A stretch of 64,000 nt of DNA from assembly GCA_032768795.1 (NCBI GenBank), contig CP136495.1, positions 2,048,501 to 2,112,500 on the forward strand, read 5' to 3'. Position numbers and translations under genes: made by a program. The notes under the pieces are model-generated. The model saw only the letters and a list, made by a program, of their open reading frames with translations. It searched no databases and was not told where the DNA came from. Each line of letters begins with the position of its first letter. Position 1 is the first letter of the stretch. Positions 42,565 to 53,387 of this stretch are shown here, one piece after another. Origin of the DNA: Tremella fuciformis. Taxonomy: Eukaryota > Basidiomycota > Tremellomycetes > Tremellales > Tremellaceae.

Positions 42565-42939
42565 TCATCAACGCCTATGACCTTCGTCCCAGCTCAGCAT
42601 GCCTGTCAGACGCGTGAGCACATTGTCAATGCTTGAGTGCCTTTGACGAGCCTTGAATAGCCTCGACGACACTCGAGCTCGAGCCTCGTCGATGGTGTTG
42701 CAAGGAGAAAGCCCAAGGCGGTGGAGACGATGGTGCGGGTGATATATATACAACCTCACACCTGTAGACCGTCCATAGCACCTTTGGTATTGAGTCCCAT
42801 GGATAGAGATTGACGGCGAAGCCATGTTGTCGACGCACAAGAGGCTGTAGGGAGCCCTTCTTGTGGAGGACAGAGACAGATCGAGAGAGAGCACATGTGA
42901 GAGGGCCTATCAATTGACGACCGGCCCGGCCCCCTGACA
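42540..42939 (+). repeat. LTR-like repeat, family B copy 2
   Basis: Starts TGTCACGTCGG and ends CCCCCTGACA, 400 bp, with GATATATATACAA inside. Follows the copy at 840-1243 along its length. No target duplication (ATCGG / GTTCC). It abuts an LTR-C fragment on the left and an LTR-A fragment on the right. Confidence 0.75.
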
Positions 42940-43224
42940 GTTCCCCTCTACTCTTGTTTGTTACTATCTGTTTGTAACAATGCCAATAACCTACCACATA
43001 GCTATTGCACTGTCCAGCTAATACCACTGCACCAAAAGGGTCACGATAACCCGAGTCTGACCGAGACTCGCGGTTTGTGGTACATATAGGCTTGCAAGGT
43101 GGCGGTGTCACGTCCGACGTGACACTGTTACAAATAGTCGTTGATAGTTAGCAGCTTAAACCGATAGATCGATTTTGGTGAGCTTTAGTTGGATCTAAAA
43201 CAGGTCACCGGGTACAGGTCTGAC
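42940..43224 (-). repeat. Truncated LTR-A, reversed, with a nested solo LTR
   Basis: 42940-42972 and 43125-43224 match the first part of LTR-A in reverse (TCTACTCTTG..., ...ACAGGTCACCGGGTACAGGTCTGAC). They are split by a 152-bp insert at 42973-43124. Confidence 0.8.
42973..43124. repeat. Solo LTR of a small LTR family (152 bp)
   Basis: Starts TGTAACAATGCC, ends CCGACGTGACA, and is flanked by a 5-bp target duplication CTGTT (42968-42972, 43125-43129) inside the LTR-A fragment. Its length resembles the 155-bp Copia LTR, but the sequence differs. Confidence 0.8.
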
Positions 43225-43461
43225 TTCATCAAATCAATCAGCAATTCCTTGATGACTTTTATACACACACCAAATCTGTTGAGACCTACTGGACAGAGTC
43301 AGAGAGGCATCAAGACATGGGCAGTGGTATTCAAACAGAGTAGACTAAATAGTTACAGTAGAAAAGCATTCTTGAACAGACGATTCAAAGAAAAGAAGTT
43401 TGTAGAGGCAAATGCCAGAGGGGTCACTGTCCTTTGCCCACCTTTAGCCAGGGATCTGAAA

Positions 43462-44070
43462 TTATGCTGGGTTCTTCTCACTCTCAAGAGGACTTGAATG
43501 AGAGTATTTGTGCCCCTTCTTCTTATGCCTGTTTTGATAATGCACCTCAGGCAGTGAAATGTTTTGGGACCGAGGGACTTTGTCAGTCTGGGCATCTGCA
43601 TGACCAGAGTTATGACTGCTCCTGCTACTCACCGAATTACTTCTGGAGGAGGCCTTAGATGAAGTAACAGGCAGGAAATCTTTGTCAATTACTGGGGGTC
43701 CCACGTGAACTGGGTATTTAGTTGATTCCTCCCACAATGCATTTGCCTCTTCAGGAGATTGTTTAGATGCTTCATTCAGTTCAGTTTTGGATTGAAGGGT
43801 CTTGGTAACCTGCCGAAGCCTGTCAGAAGTAGCATCACTTGCTGATGTGCTAGGGGACGAGACAGTGGGAAAGAAGGGGCTTTGTGGCGTAAGTGAGGTG
43901 CGGGCCAGCTTGGACGTCTCCTGGGACTGCATGGTTGACTCTGTTGATATGGGATCCCCAATTGGGGCTGTAGAGCTTTTGGTGTCTTGCCCCGAAACTG
44001 TCACTGTGGGCAATGGGTTTGAATCACTGACTTGAGTGGGCTTGCTGGAGGGATTGGAGTCTTGAGACAT
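43462..44070 (-). CDS. Unknown serine/threonine-rich protein, family 2 copy 1
   Basis: 202 codons from MSQDSNPSSKPTQVSDSNPL. Low-complexity, rich in serine, threonine and proline, ending in a basic NRHKKKGHKYSHSSPL. A TATA box AATATAAAG lies about 30 bases before the ATG, which supports this start over the upstream in-frame ATG at 44145. A second copy of the 5' end and its upstream region lies at about 47465-47600 (MSQDSSPSEKPKLV), and a fragment matching VTVSGQD at 46430-46446. Probably disordered. Function unknown. Confidence 0.55.
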   Translation of the reverse strand: MSQDSNPSSKPTQVSDSNPLPTVTVSGQDTKSSTAPIGDPISTESTMQSQETSKLARTSLTPQSPFFPTVSSPSTSASDATSDRLRQVTKTLQSKTELNEASKQSPEEANALWEESTKYPVHVGPPVIDKDFLPVTSSKASSRSNSVSSRSSHNSGHADAQTDKVPRSQNISLPEVHYQNRHKKKGHKYSHSSPLESEKNPA

Positions 44071-44168
44071 GCTTATTATCCAGGGCTTTATATTTGTGTC
44101 AAGTTGCACGGGCAAGACTTCAAGCCGGAGAAGTTGAGTTCTCAATGATCAAGGCAGTGCAAGCCTCT

Positions 44169-44870
44169 TGTCACGAATGACACCAAAACACCAGCAAGAC
44201 CGAGCCAAAGGCACGTGACTTGGTCACTCGTCGGAGCTCGCCGAAGCTTGCCGCGACTTGCCAAAGACCGATCCACGTGGTATTACCTCATCCGTCGGAC
44301 CAAAGGATACATCTCGCACCGCTAGGTCTCACCGTCACCATAGGACTCGCCAACGACAAAGAGCTCTTCGACGCTCGCCATGCTCGCCGTGCTCGCCGTC
44401 GATGAACAATAGGCCTCCTCGACGCTTACTCAGCAACTTCGCCGCATCCGGCGAACTCGACAATAGGAAGAGCAAGAACAATGAGAGCGACCTAGATGGA
44501 CAAAGAGCTCGCCGAGCTCGCAGAGGCTTGGTGACAGAGACGATGAGGTGCGCCAAAAGATACATAAGGCTTGCAGAGACCTCGTAGAACTCCAGTACTC
44601 TCGCAATTGAGTTGCATGGGACTTATTCCCTTCACTTACAGTCTCTCGCTCCGTCCTGCCAACAGCTGCTAAGGTCTAGCACTTGTCGGCTCACCTTGTC
44701 CTGTCTTGCCTTGCCTAGCCAAACTCGCCACACCCTCGTTGAGACTCTACGAGTCCCTCGAGCCCTTGCCCTTGCCACTCCTCCTAAGCCTCGCCAAGCC
44801 TCGCCGAAGTCGAAGAGTCTCGGTCACCCAGTGACGGGCACTTGGACAGAGACAGAGAGGTATCGTGACA
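44169..44870 (+). repeat. LTR, family C copy 1 (702 bp)
   Basis: Starts TGTCACGAATGACACC and ends GGTATCGTGACA. It matches the reversed copy at 57765-58476 along its length. Its flanks (CCTCT / CACGG) do not match, so this copy was rearranged or is a truncated element end. The reversed LTR-B copy begins at its right edge. Confidence 0.85.
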
Positions 44871-45176
44871 CACGGGGCCAGACCGGTCGTTGACTGATAG
44901 GCCCTCTCACACGAGTTCCCTGTCGATCTATCTCTGCTCTCCACGAGAAGGTGTACCCTACAACCTCTCGTGCGTCGACAACACGGCTGCGCCGTTACTT
45001 TCAATCCATGGGACTCAATACCACGGTGCTAAGGACGGTCTACGGGTGAGGACTTGTATATATGTCACCCGTGCCCTCCTTGCACCGCCTTGGGCTTTCT
45101 CCTTGAAACGTCGACAAGGCTCGAGCTCTAGAGTCGTCAAGGCTACTCGAGGCTCGTCAAAGCTACTCGAGAATTG
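44866..45176 (-). repeat. LTR-like repeat, family B copy 3 (partial)
   Basis: Reverse complement of the 840-1243 repeat from its CGTGACA end to about CTCGAGAATT, lacking the TGTCACGTC end. Confidence 0.7.
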
Positions 45177-45394
45177 AGTAGTGATGGATCTCTACTGTAC
45201 TGTCCTCTACAGGTAAGTCACACAGTTGGTTTTGCCCAACACTCCCGTCCTAAGGCAGACTTCTAGGCTTTGCGAGCCAGAGACTAAGCCCCCAGGCAAC
45301 CTCATTGTACCTTCGCGTACATTCTGACCACACCGCTCTTCAGGTGTGGAACCCCCGCCTTGTCCTTTGTGACAGGGGCAGGCCGTGATAACGA
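45177..45394. other. Unassigned sequence between LTR-B copies
   Basis: About 220 bases containing GTTTTGCCCAACACTCCCG and GTCCTTTGTGACAGGGGC. No gene seen. Confidence 0.3.
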
Positions 45395-45648
45395 CTCTAG
45401 AGCTCGAGCCTTGTTGACGTTTCAAGGAGAAAGCCCAAGGCGGTGCAGAGGAGGGCACGGTTGATATATATACAAGTTCTCACCCGTAGCCCGTCCTTAG
45501 CATCATGGTATTGAGTCCCATGGATAGAGAGTAACGGCGCAGCCGTGTTGTCAACGCACGAGAGGCTGTAGGGTGCACCTTCTTGTGGAGAACAGAGATA
45601 AATCGACACGGAGCTTGTGTGAGAGGGCCTATCAGTCAACAACCGGCC
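45395..45648 (+). repeat. LTR-like repeat, family B copy 4 (partial)
   Basis: Matches 840-1243 from CGACTCTAGAGCTCGAGCC to CAACCGGCC. Both termini are lost. It is directly joined to the reversed LTR-A copy. Confidence 0.7.
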
Positions 45649-46426
45649 GTGTTGGTTTCCTGAAACTAACCAACACGGCATCCTGACCACAAGACTACCA
45701 CGAGGCAGCTTCCAACGGAAAACAACCAAACGACAATACGAACCAAGGAGCATGAACACGACGGAACAATTACTATTAGTCACGAATAGTGATGACTTAA
45801 TCTTGAAGACACTGAAACAATTGGAGAGCAACAGAAGGACGCATGCCAGGCAACCGAGTAAAGATAGGAACGCACAAAAGGAGATGAGTCAGGTCCACAA
45901 TAACGGAGGATAGAGTTATCTCACAGTCAGGGCCACGGGACGGAGACCGAGGACGGTAACCACCATGACGGGCACGCATAGAGATTAGATGCAAGCCAAC
46001 GCAGAGAGAAGACGATAGAAGAGGAATAGGGGCGATAAGAGGATACTGGAGACTATTGGAAACAAGTAGAAACGACCAGGAGAAGGATGGAACAATCCAT
46101 GACGGATGATGCTAGAAGAACGAGAGAAAGAACAAACGAGACAAGATGTATACTTAAGGAAGGGAGATCACAGAGGAAGCTCCTCAGCGATCTAGTTGAT
46201 TAGTGCTCTAGATAGAACGTCTATTTAGAGAATTGACCGTATCAGTGACTAGAGATAGATAAGTGAAGTGAGTCTTGATCGCTCCTCGCCCAGCTTCGTT
46301 CAACTCTACTCTTGTTCGTTACTATCTGTTACAAATGGTCATTGATATTTAGCAACTTCATCCGACAGATTGATTTTGGTGAGCTTTAGTTGGATCTAAG
46401 ACAGGTCACCGGGTACAGGTCTGACA
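45649..46426 (-). repeat. LTR-A copy 3, reversed
   Basis: Reverse of the 772-bp LTR-A, ending at GGTACAGGTCTGACA (46426). Its other end is altered: instead of TGTCAGGAAACC there is a fold-back with 12-base arms (45646-45657, 45668-45679). More diverged than copies 1 and 2. The sequence after 46426 matches the family 2 gene (46430-46446), so it interrupted a copy of that gene. Confidence 0.8.
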
Positions 46427-46777
46427 CTTGTCCTGAAACTGTCACTGGGTGAGACTTGTCACGCCTGCGGGTAGTCTGCGGTAGCGAGAGGTCTGCCTTG
46501 GGTACTGAAGGGGTTTAGTCTCTGGCTTGTAGAGCTTGATGACTGCCTTAGGTACTGAGGTGACTGAAGTGTTGGGTTCAGACCAACTGAGTGACTCTGT
46601 GCAAAGAGAAGACACAAGATCCATTGCTGAAGAAGAAGGGGGGAAGGGCCAGATGAGGCCTCCTTTTATACCCTTCACATCTAAAAGGTAGGACTAATTA
46701 AAGAGGTGTCTTGAGGGATTTACTGACCCATCAGATAAATGCCTCACTTAGACCACCATGGGAAACTACAAGCTACC
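46427..46777. other. Promoter-like LTR-F relic and family 2 fragment
   Basis: 46427-46446 matches part of the family 2 gene. 46457-46690 (TGTCACGCCTGCGGG..., TATAAAAGGAGG on the minus strand at about 46664-46675) resembles 13154-13345. No intact gene. Confidence 0.4.
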
Positions 46778-47310
46778 TGTCACGACGGACGAAGTGAGAG
46801 CACATGGAAGCCACGTGGGGAGACGGAGCTCAGACTCGTTGATTCAACGCATCACTTGCCAAGCTCGCTGAGGGACGACGGATACTTAGGGAGACTGGGC
46901 ACGCAATACGTTCCGTAGTCTTCTCCCAATTGTTGTTCTCTGCAGACACGTAGACCGCCCGCTCCGTCCCGTCGCTTGGCTCCCCAGCGACACCGAGTCC
47001 CTCGCCGAGTTCCCCAACTTGCCCCCTCAACTCGCCCTCACTTGCCAAGTCCACCTACCCGCTCGTCAAGTTCAGCGAGTCCCTCGCCGCATCCCTCGCT
47101 CAACCCCTTCACCTCTTCAAGCTCAGCGAGCCCTTCGCCGAGCTCCTCGCTCACCTCTCCGAGCTCAGCAAGCCCCTCGCCGGGCTCCTCCCTCACCTCT
47201 CCAAGTTCAGCGAGCCTCTCGCTCACCTCGCTCGCTCCACAAGGCCCGCGCCAACCGTTTGGTGTACGTGCCCAACGGGCCCTGGACAGAGAAGGCGGTC
47301 GTCGTGACAC
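46778..47310 (+). repeat. Solo LTR, family E copy 1 (533 bp)
   Basis: TGTCACGACGGACG to GGTCGTCGTGACA, with perfect 10-base inverted ends (TGTCACGACG/CGTCGTGACA). Near-perfect target duplication CTACC / CTAGC. It contains about 2.5 copies of a 42-bp tandem unit at 47120-47225. A second copy is at 57268-58842. Confidence 0.85.
47120..47225 (+). repeat. 42-bp tandem repeat inside LTR-E
   Basis: Units start at 47120, 47162 and 47204, each beginning AGCTCAGC/AGTTCAGC and containing CTCACCTCTCC; two full and one partial unit. Confidence 0.75.
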
Positions 47311-47632
47311 TAGCCAATAGGAAAAATGCCTTAGAGGTGGAGGCTTACTAAGCAAGGTGGAGGCTGACTAATCAACTGATAATCCAAATAACACATCATT
47401 CCATGAGTCATGTTTTCTCCTTTTCCTTATCACGAGTCATGACATGACTGTTCTGAATCACCAACTTGGGTTTCTCGGAGGGACTGGAATCCTGGGACAT
47501 GGTTATAGTCCAGAGCACTGTATGTGTCAAGTTACACAGGCAAGACTGAAAGCTGGAGAAGTCAAGTTTTGACCTGTCAATGCAGTGCAACATGACAGTG
47601 CCCTTCCTTGCCAGGCAGGCGCCGGATATGTT
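47311..47632 (-). pseudogene. Fragment of the family 2 gene and its promoter
   Basis: About 47408-47600 matches the start and upstream region of the gene at 43462-44070 (MSQDSSPSEKPKLVIQNSHV, then TGTGTCAAGTTACACAGGCAAGACT.. against TGTGTCAAGTTGCACGGGCAAGACT). Only about 30 codons remain. The Ty3 element inserted just upstream. Confidence 0.6.
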
Positions 47633-48200
47633 TGTCACGCCTGGGCTCCCTTGGGTAGTGACAAAGGAGGAACGGAGCAAGAATGTTGGGGCTGTAACCC
47701 AACGAGGTCGTCACTGGCTCGTCGAGCAAGGACACGGACTAGGAGGTTCAACTCCGGCAAGGTCAAACTTGACCGAATGGAATCGGACTGGGATGAGGGA
47801 CTGGGACTGGAGGGGAAGTCACTGGGAGATGTGAAACTGATCCATCGCTGGGGCATCTACGAGAGAGTTGCGGGTTTATATATACAATAGGCGTTCAGGT
47901 GAACGCCACAGGTGTTCGGGTGATTGTTCGTGTGAACAATCAAATACTACTTCTTCTGGAAGGCGTTCATGTGACCAAAGGGGGTCGGGTGAACGCTGCT
48001 TGCGTTCAGGTGAACGTGGCAGGCATGTCGTCCAAGGCTAGTGTTTGTTCAGGTGAATGGGACCTGTGTTCGAGTGAACACTTGGGTGAACGGTGATGTC
48101 GTGGGTAGATGTCCCAATGATGCGGAGTCGGAGCAAGGCGAAGATTACTTGAAGTTGAGTCGAAGGGCGGAGCAAAGTCGGAGTTTGGTCGTTCATGACA
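47633..48200 (-). repeat. Ty3 3' LTR
   Basis: 568 bp. It differs from the right LTR at seven sites, all transitions, six of them at CpG positions of one or the other copy, and all in the first 250 bases on the plus strand. Confidence 0.95.
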
Positions 48201-48220
48201 GGAGCTCCCCCTCTAAAGGC
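48201..48220 (-). promoter_or_regulatory. Ty3 polypurine tract
   Basis: On the minus strand AGAGGGGGAGCTCC ends directly at the 3' LTR. Confidence 0.7.
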
Positions 48221-48241
48221 GAAGTCCTCTGAGCCTGGAGC

Positions 48242-51200
48242 TCAAGTCTTTTGGTGTGCCGAGTTTGGCGGGAAGTGGTGTCGATGGTTGCGGATATGTT
48301 GTCGACGGAATGCTTTGTAGGCCATGGTGTCAAAGATGTTTTCCCATGGTTCCCATGAGTCATGGGCATCGGAGTAGTCCTTCCAGTGGACAAGGTAGTC
48401 ATAACCATTGTCTTCACTGATGCGAGAGTCGATGATCCGGTCGATGATGTATTCTTCTTGACCTTGGATCTCGATTTTGGGCGGAGGGTCCTGCTGTTGA
48501 TGTTGATGTCCTGGTCGGACAGGCTCGAGCAGGTTGACATGGAAGACGGGGTGGATCGGAAGTGTCGGCGGAAGATCGAGTTTGAATGCAAGTGGCGAAG
48601 ATGTTGTGCCAATGATGGTGTAGGGACCCAACATGCGTTGGTCCAACTTGAGAGAAGGTCGGAGCGAAGTGATGTTTCGTCTGTTGAGGAAGACTGAGTC
48701 GCCAATTTTGAATGTCGGAGTGGAATCCGAGTTGGTGATGGCTTTGGCTCGCTTGTTGAAGTGGCGGACATAGCTGGCCTGTGCCTTCTCAAGATTGGAG
48801 TGTAGCTCCTTGTGGATTTTCTCGAGTGATTGGAGGTGCGAAGTTGCGGCTGGAACCGAAGAAGGTGGTGGAGATGCCGGAGAGAGCGGGTGGTAACCAT
48901 AATTTGCTTCGAAGGGACTGTGTTGGGTGGCGGAGTGTGTCGAATTGTTATAGGCAAATTCGGCAATGTCGAGGATTGTTGACCAATTGTCCTGGTTGTG
49001 GTTGCAATAGGTGCGGAGATATGTTTCCAAGACTTGGTTGACTTGTTCGGTCTGGCCATCGGATTGCGGGTGGAAGGCGGTCGAGAAGTTCGGTGTGATG
49101 CCAAGACCATTGACAAATGCTCGCCAGAATTGGGAGTTGAAGATTGCTCCTCGGTTGGAGACAATGTCGGAGGGTATGCCATGAAGTCGAACAATGTTTT
49201 GGCGGAAGAGTGAAGCGAGGTGCGGGGAATCGAATCCTTGTTCTTGATAAGGGACAAAGTGGGCTTGTTTTGTGAATCGGTCGACGAAGACCATGATTGA
49301 GTCGAAGTTGTTCGATTTTGGGAGTTTGACAATGGCGTCCATGGAGATTGACTGCCAAGGTCGGGTCGGAATTGGAAGAGGCTGGAGTGGTCCATACGGT
49401 TTGTGTCGAGGTGTTTTGTTTCGTGCACAGGTATGACAACCGTTGACGTAGGTGTTGACGAATGATCGAAGACCAGGGAAGTAATAGTGTCGGGAAGCAA
49501 GGTCATAGGTTTTTGCCTGTCCTAGGTGACCTGCAGTTGGAGCATTGTGAACTTGATGAAGAATGTCGAGGCGGAGTTGGTGATTATCGGGAACATAGAC
49601 TAGATTGGCGAAGTGGATAACTCCGTTGTCGATGGAGTATGACGGAAGTTTGGTTGCAATTGAAGTTGGCGGAGTAAGACGGGGATTTCCCAGATAGGGT
49701 CGGATTTGGCGGAGATGAGGGTCGACAAGTTGGAGTTGGCGGATGCGATCGATGATGGTCGAAGTGATTGCTGAAGATTGTGAAGTTTGACGTTTGCGGT
49801 TGGTGGCTCCAATGACAAGTTGACCTGGTTTCAGGAGAGTGTGTGGAGGTGCTTCAGCAGCTCTACTCCCCCCCTGAAGGTCTTGACGTCTCGTCAAGGC
49901 ATTGGGCTTGCCCATTTTGGTGCCAGGCCGGTAGTGAATCTTGAAGTCGAAGTTGGCGAGAAGTTCTGCCCACCGTGCTTGTCGGCGATTAAGCACTCAA
50001 GAGGTGGTGAAGTATTCGAGATTTTTGTGATCGGTGAAAACCGTGATTTCGCTTGATCCTTCGAGGTAGGATCGCCAATGTTTGAATGCTTCAACAATTG
50101 CGAGCATTTCTTTGTCGTATATTTCGTAGTTGAGTTCGGCTGGTTGGAGTTTCCTGGAGTAGAAAGCGATCGGATGAAGGTTGTTGGAATTGTTGGCAGC
50201 TGGGTGGGAAAGGACACCCGCTATGGCGTAGTCGGAGGCGTCGGTTTCAAGAATGAGAGATTTGCCGGGCTCGAAGTGTTGTAGGATTGGTGCCGAAGTG
50301 AAGGCAGACTTGAGTGATTCAAAGGCTTCGGTTTCCTTCTCTCCCCATTCAAACTTCACTTCCTTTCGGAGGAGTCGGGTGACCGGAGCGGTGACCTTTG
50401 AATATGACTTGATGAATCGCCGGTAGAAATTGGCGAAGCCGAGGAAAACTTGAATGTCGTGGACCGAAGTTGGTTTTGGCCAAGAAGTGACTGCTTCAAC
50501 TTTGCTTGGGTCCATCCTGATTCCCTTGTCCGAGACAAGATAACCAAGGAAGTCCACTTCATGTCGGAAGAAGGTGCACTTCTCTGCCTTCGCCCAGAGT
50601 TGATGTTGTCGGAGGCGATCCAGGACTTGTCGGACGTGTCGAACATGATCTTTGCGGGTTTTGCTGAAGATCAAAATATCGTCCAGATAGACAATGACGA
50701 AGATATCAAGGAAGTCGCGGAGAGTGTTGTTGATGAGATTTTGGAACGATGCCGGGGCGTTTGTAAGGCCAAAGGGCATGACCAAGTATTCGAAGAGGCC
50801 GTAGCGTGTGCGGAAAGCAGTTTTCCACTCATCGCCAGGTTTGATCCGGATGAGGTTGTATGCGGCTCGAAGATCGATTTTGGTGAACCAGGATGCGCCA
50901 GAGAGGCGGTCGAGTGATTCTTGAATGAGCGGGAGTGGGTATCGATTCTTTCGAGTGATCGAGTTGAGTGAGCGGTAGTCGACACAGAGTCGGAGGCTGC
51001 CGTCGGATTTCTTGACAAAGAGGATCGGAGAGCCAGCTGGGCTGGTGCTGGGTCGGATAAATCCTTTCTTGAGGTTCTCCTTGAGGTATTCGTCCAGAGC
51101 TCTGAGCTCGACTGCAGACAAGGAGTAGATCGGTCCGAACCTTGGTTGGGCGTCCCCTTCCAAAGGGATTGCGTGATCGTGTGGTCCGTGGTCTGGGAGC

Positions 51201-52330
51201 TTGTCGGAGTTGGATTTGTTGAAGACGTCGAAGTAGGAGTGAAACTCGGTTGGGATTTGGGTTCGGAGTGAAGCAAGGTCGGGAATGGTATTGTCGTCAT
51301 CGTCGCCTGTCAATGGGGTTGGATCAATGAGACCTGAGACTTGATTGGCAGATGTAATGCCGAAGATGCTAGCGGTTTTGATCGCTTGGCGGAAGGCTTT
51401 CCCGCTGATTAGGGATACCTGAATCGGTCGACTAGATGATTGATCGTAGCGCCGAGTGACTGGATGGGGCGGACTTGAAGCGGAGTTGCTTGGCAAGTTG
51501 CGGACTGGAGTTGTCGAACATGTCGGAGATGTCGAAGATGTGTTTTGCGTACCCGAAGTGTCGATACTTGGCGGGTTGCGGACTCGGAGAGGCGATGTTG
51601 CCTGTGACTGGAATGGCGTATCTGCAGCTTTGCTGGACAGATTACGGGAACTAGGACTGGAATCTCGACCCTCAGGCTTGCCTTGCCTGATGCACTGTGC
51701 CAGACAGTACTGGGAGGAGAAGACGATGGTGTGGCGGGACCAATCGACGACTGGATTGTGCTGGGATAGCCATGGAAGGCCAAGGATGACTGGATAATCG
51801 CCAAGTGAAGTGATGTCGAAGGAAATCACTTCGGAGTGATCAAGAATGGCGAGTCGGACTGGAGTTGTGTGATGGGTGATGGCCCCGGATTTGATCGGTC
51901 GACCATCGATAACTTCGATTGGAACGGGTTGTTCCTTTTTGACTTGTTGAATGTTTGTGGTGGAGAGGAACGACTTGTTGATGAAGCTGCCGGTAGCTCC
52001 AGAGTCGATCATAGCATAGGTGTTGAAGGAGGTGTTGTTGATCGAGAGTGTGATTGGGACACACAGATGCGGGATAGAGTGATCGGAGGTAGTGGACAGT
52101 AGCGTTGTAGCCGATATTTGATGACCAGATTGGATTGAACCGGACGTATGGTGCCCAAGTGTGAGCCCCAGAGGTGGGGGCACATCTAGGCCTGGGGCTT
52201 GGTGTTTTTTGCCGGTTCGGAGGTGGATCGTGCGTTGATCGCATTGACTTGAGTAGATTGATTGTTGCCTCGGTTTGGTCGGATTGGACATTGGCCTGCG
52301 CTGTGACCAGGTTTGCCACAGTAGAGGCAA
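48242..52330 (-). pseudogene. Ty3 pol: protease, RT, RNase H, integrase, chromodomain
   Basis: Domains in order: protease with YAMIDSGATGSF; reverse transcriptase (LDEYLKENLKKGFIRPSTSP, VYLDDILIFSK); RNase H (LETDASDYAIAGVLSH, AFYSRKLQPAELNYEIYDKE); integrase with HH-CC finger (HNAPTAGHLGQAKTYDLASR..CHTCARNK), DDE core and GPY/F motif (RMLGPYTIIG); and a chromodomain (EEYIIDRIIDSRIS...YLVHWKDYSDAHDSWEPWEN). A TGA at 49999-49997 interrupts it between EYFTTS and VLNRRQARWAE, where relatives have arginine. The frame is the same on both sides, so the lesion fits one CGA to TGA change. It overlaps gag by 145 bases in the -1 frame. Confidence 0.92.
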
Positions 52331-53211
52331 AGATTGTTCTTGAATCGATGTTCCCTTTCCTGAGGAGTGAGGGGCGTGAATCGTGGTCGAACAGCATCGA
52401 TTTCCATTGGAGTTGGAGTGAAGGTCGATGTGTTTTGGGTCGAAGATATCGGAGTGCGAGTGAAGTTGTTGGTCCGTGGCATTGGATTGATATTTGTGAT
52501 CCGTGCGTGGGTGGTTCGGATGGCGGAGTTGGTGAATCCTCTCCTTCGCTGGAACAGGAGATCATCCCATTTGATGGCATTGTCGATCAAGTCGGTGATG
52601 GTGTCGAAGCCATTGGGAGTGAGGAGTTTGTCCTTGACATCCTCCTTGAGTCCATCGAAGAAGGAGTGTCGCATTGCTTCGTCACCCCAGTGGAGGTGAG
52701 CAGCATGGCGCTGGAACTCGGTCGCGTAGTGAGTCGCTGAACCGGTTTGTCGAAGGACCTTGAGTTTTTGGCGAGAGGTTTCGATGATGTTTGAGTCGCC
52801 AAAGATTTTCTTGAATTCGACCTTGAAGTTGTCCCATTGTTGGACCCAGGTATGTTGTTCGCTCTCTGCAAGGAGCAGATGCGGCATGACCCACTGATAG
52901 GCCTGGTCCTTCAACAGGTTCGTGACAAATGCGAGCTTCGCTTTGTCGGTCGAGTAGGTTCGGGGTTGAACAGAGAATACCATGTCACACTTCAGGATGA
53001 ACTCCGCTGCCTCATCCTTGCGGCCAGTGAAGGCGGTTGGATGTGAGACTTTGGGCTCCTTGCTGAAGGCAACAGGTTGAGGAGTGGGGGTGGCCATGAC
53101 CTGGGCTTGGGTGTTGGTCAAGGCTTGCTCGAGTTGAACGATCCGGGCTTGCATAGCCTCAAGGACATCGTTGTAGTCTTGAGTGTTGGTGGGAAGTTCG
53201 AGGTCGGACAT
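52186..53211 (-). CDS. Ty3 Gag
   Basis: 341 codons starting MSDLELPTNTQDYNDVLEAM with a coiled-coil start. A capsid-like domain follows (HPTAFTGRKDEAAEFILKCD, WVQQWDNFKVEFKKIFGD, LRQTGSATHYATEFQRHAAH), then a zinc knuckle CLYCGKPGHSAGQC near residue 298. The frame is intact. Pol follows by a -1 shift within the last 145 bases. Confidence 0.92.
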   Translation of the reverse strand: MSDLELPTNTQDYNDVLEAMQARIVQLEQALTNTQAQVMATPTPQPVAFSKEPKVSHPTAFTGRKDEAAEFILKCDMVFSVQPRTYSTDKAKLAFVTNLLKDQAYQWVMPHLLLAESEQHTWVQQWDNFKVEFKKIFGDSNIIETSRQKLKVLRQTGSATHYATEFQRHAAHLHWGDEAMRHSFFDGLKEDVKDKLLTPNGFDTITDLIDNAIKWDDLLFQRRRGFTNSAIRTTHARITNINPMPRTNNFTRTPISSTQNTSTFTPTPMEIDAVRPRFTPLTPQEREHRFKNNLCLYCGKPGHSAGQCPIRPNRGNNQSTQVNAINARSTSEPAKNTKPQA

Positions 53212-53375
53212 GGTGAAGGTGGTCGGATTGTCCTAGAGTATGATCGAAGATGGCAAAGTTTGTCGAAGTGTCCTTGAATATTATCGAAGATGGCGAAGGA
53301 ATGTCGGTGTGTTGGAATAAAGAGTGTGGTCAATCTATGTAAAGAGCGAAGAAAAACGAGCGAGGATGAAGGGGT

Positions 53376-53385
53376 AGCGATGGAT
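53376..53385 (-). promoter_or_regulatory. Ty3 self-priming site (predicted)
   Basis: On the RNA strand ATCCATCGCT lies two bases inside the 5' LTR. It is complementary over 10 bases to AGCGATGGAT in the LTR (53604-53595), which begins 31 bases after the first base of TATAAA, where transcription should start. Polarity fits priming toward the LTR. No complement to a tRNA 3' end (TGG...) is present. Confidence 0.65.
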
Positions 53386-53387
53386 AC

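Noticed and set aside
47019..47351. Proline/arginine-rich frames in LTR-E
   Set aside because: Products of the 42-bp tandem repeat in the LTR, not genes.
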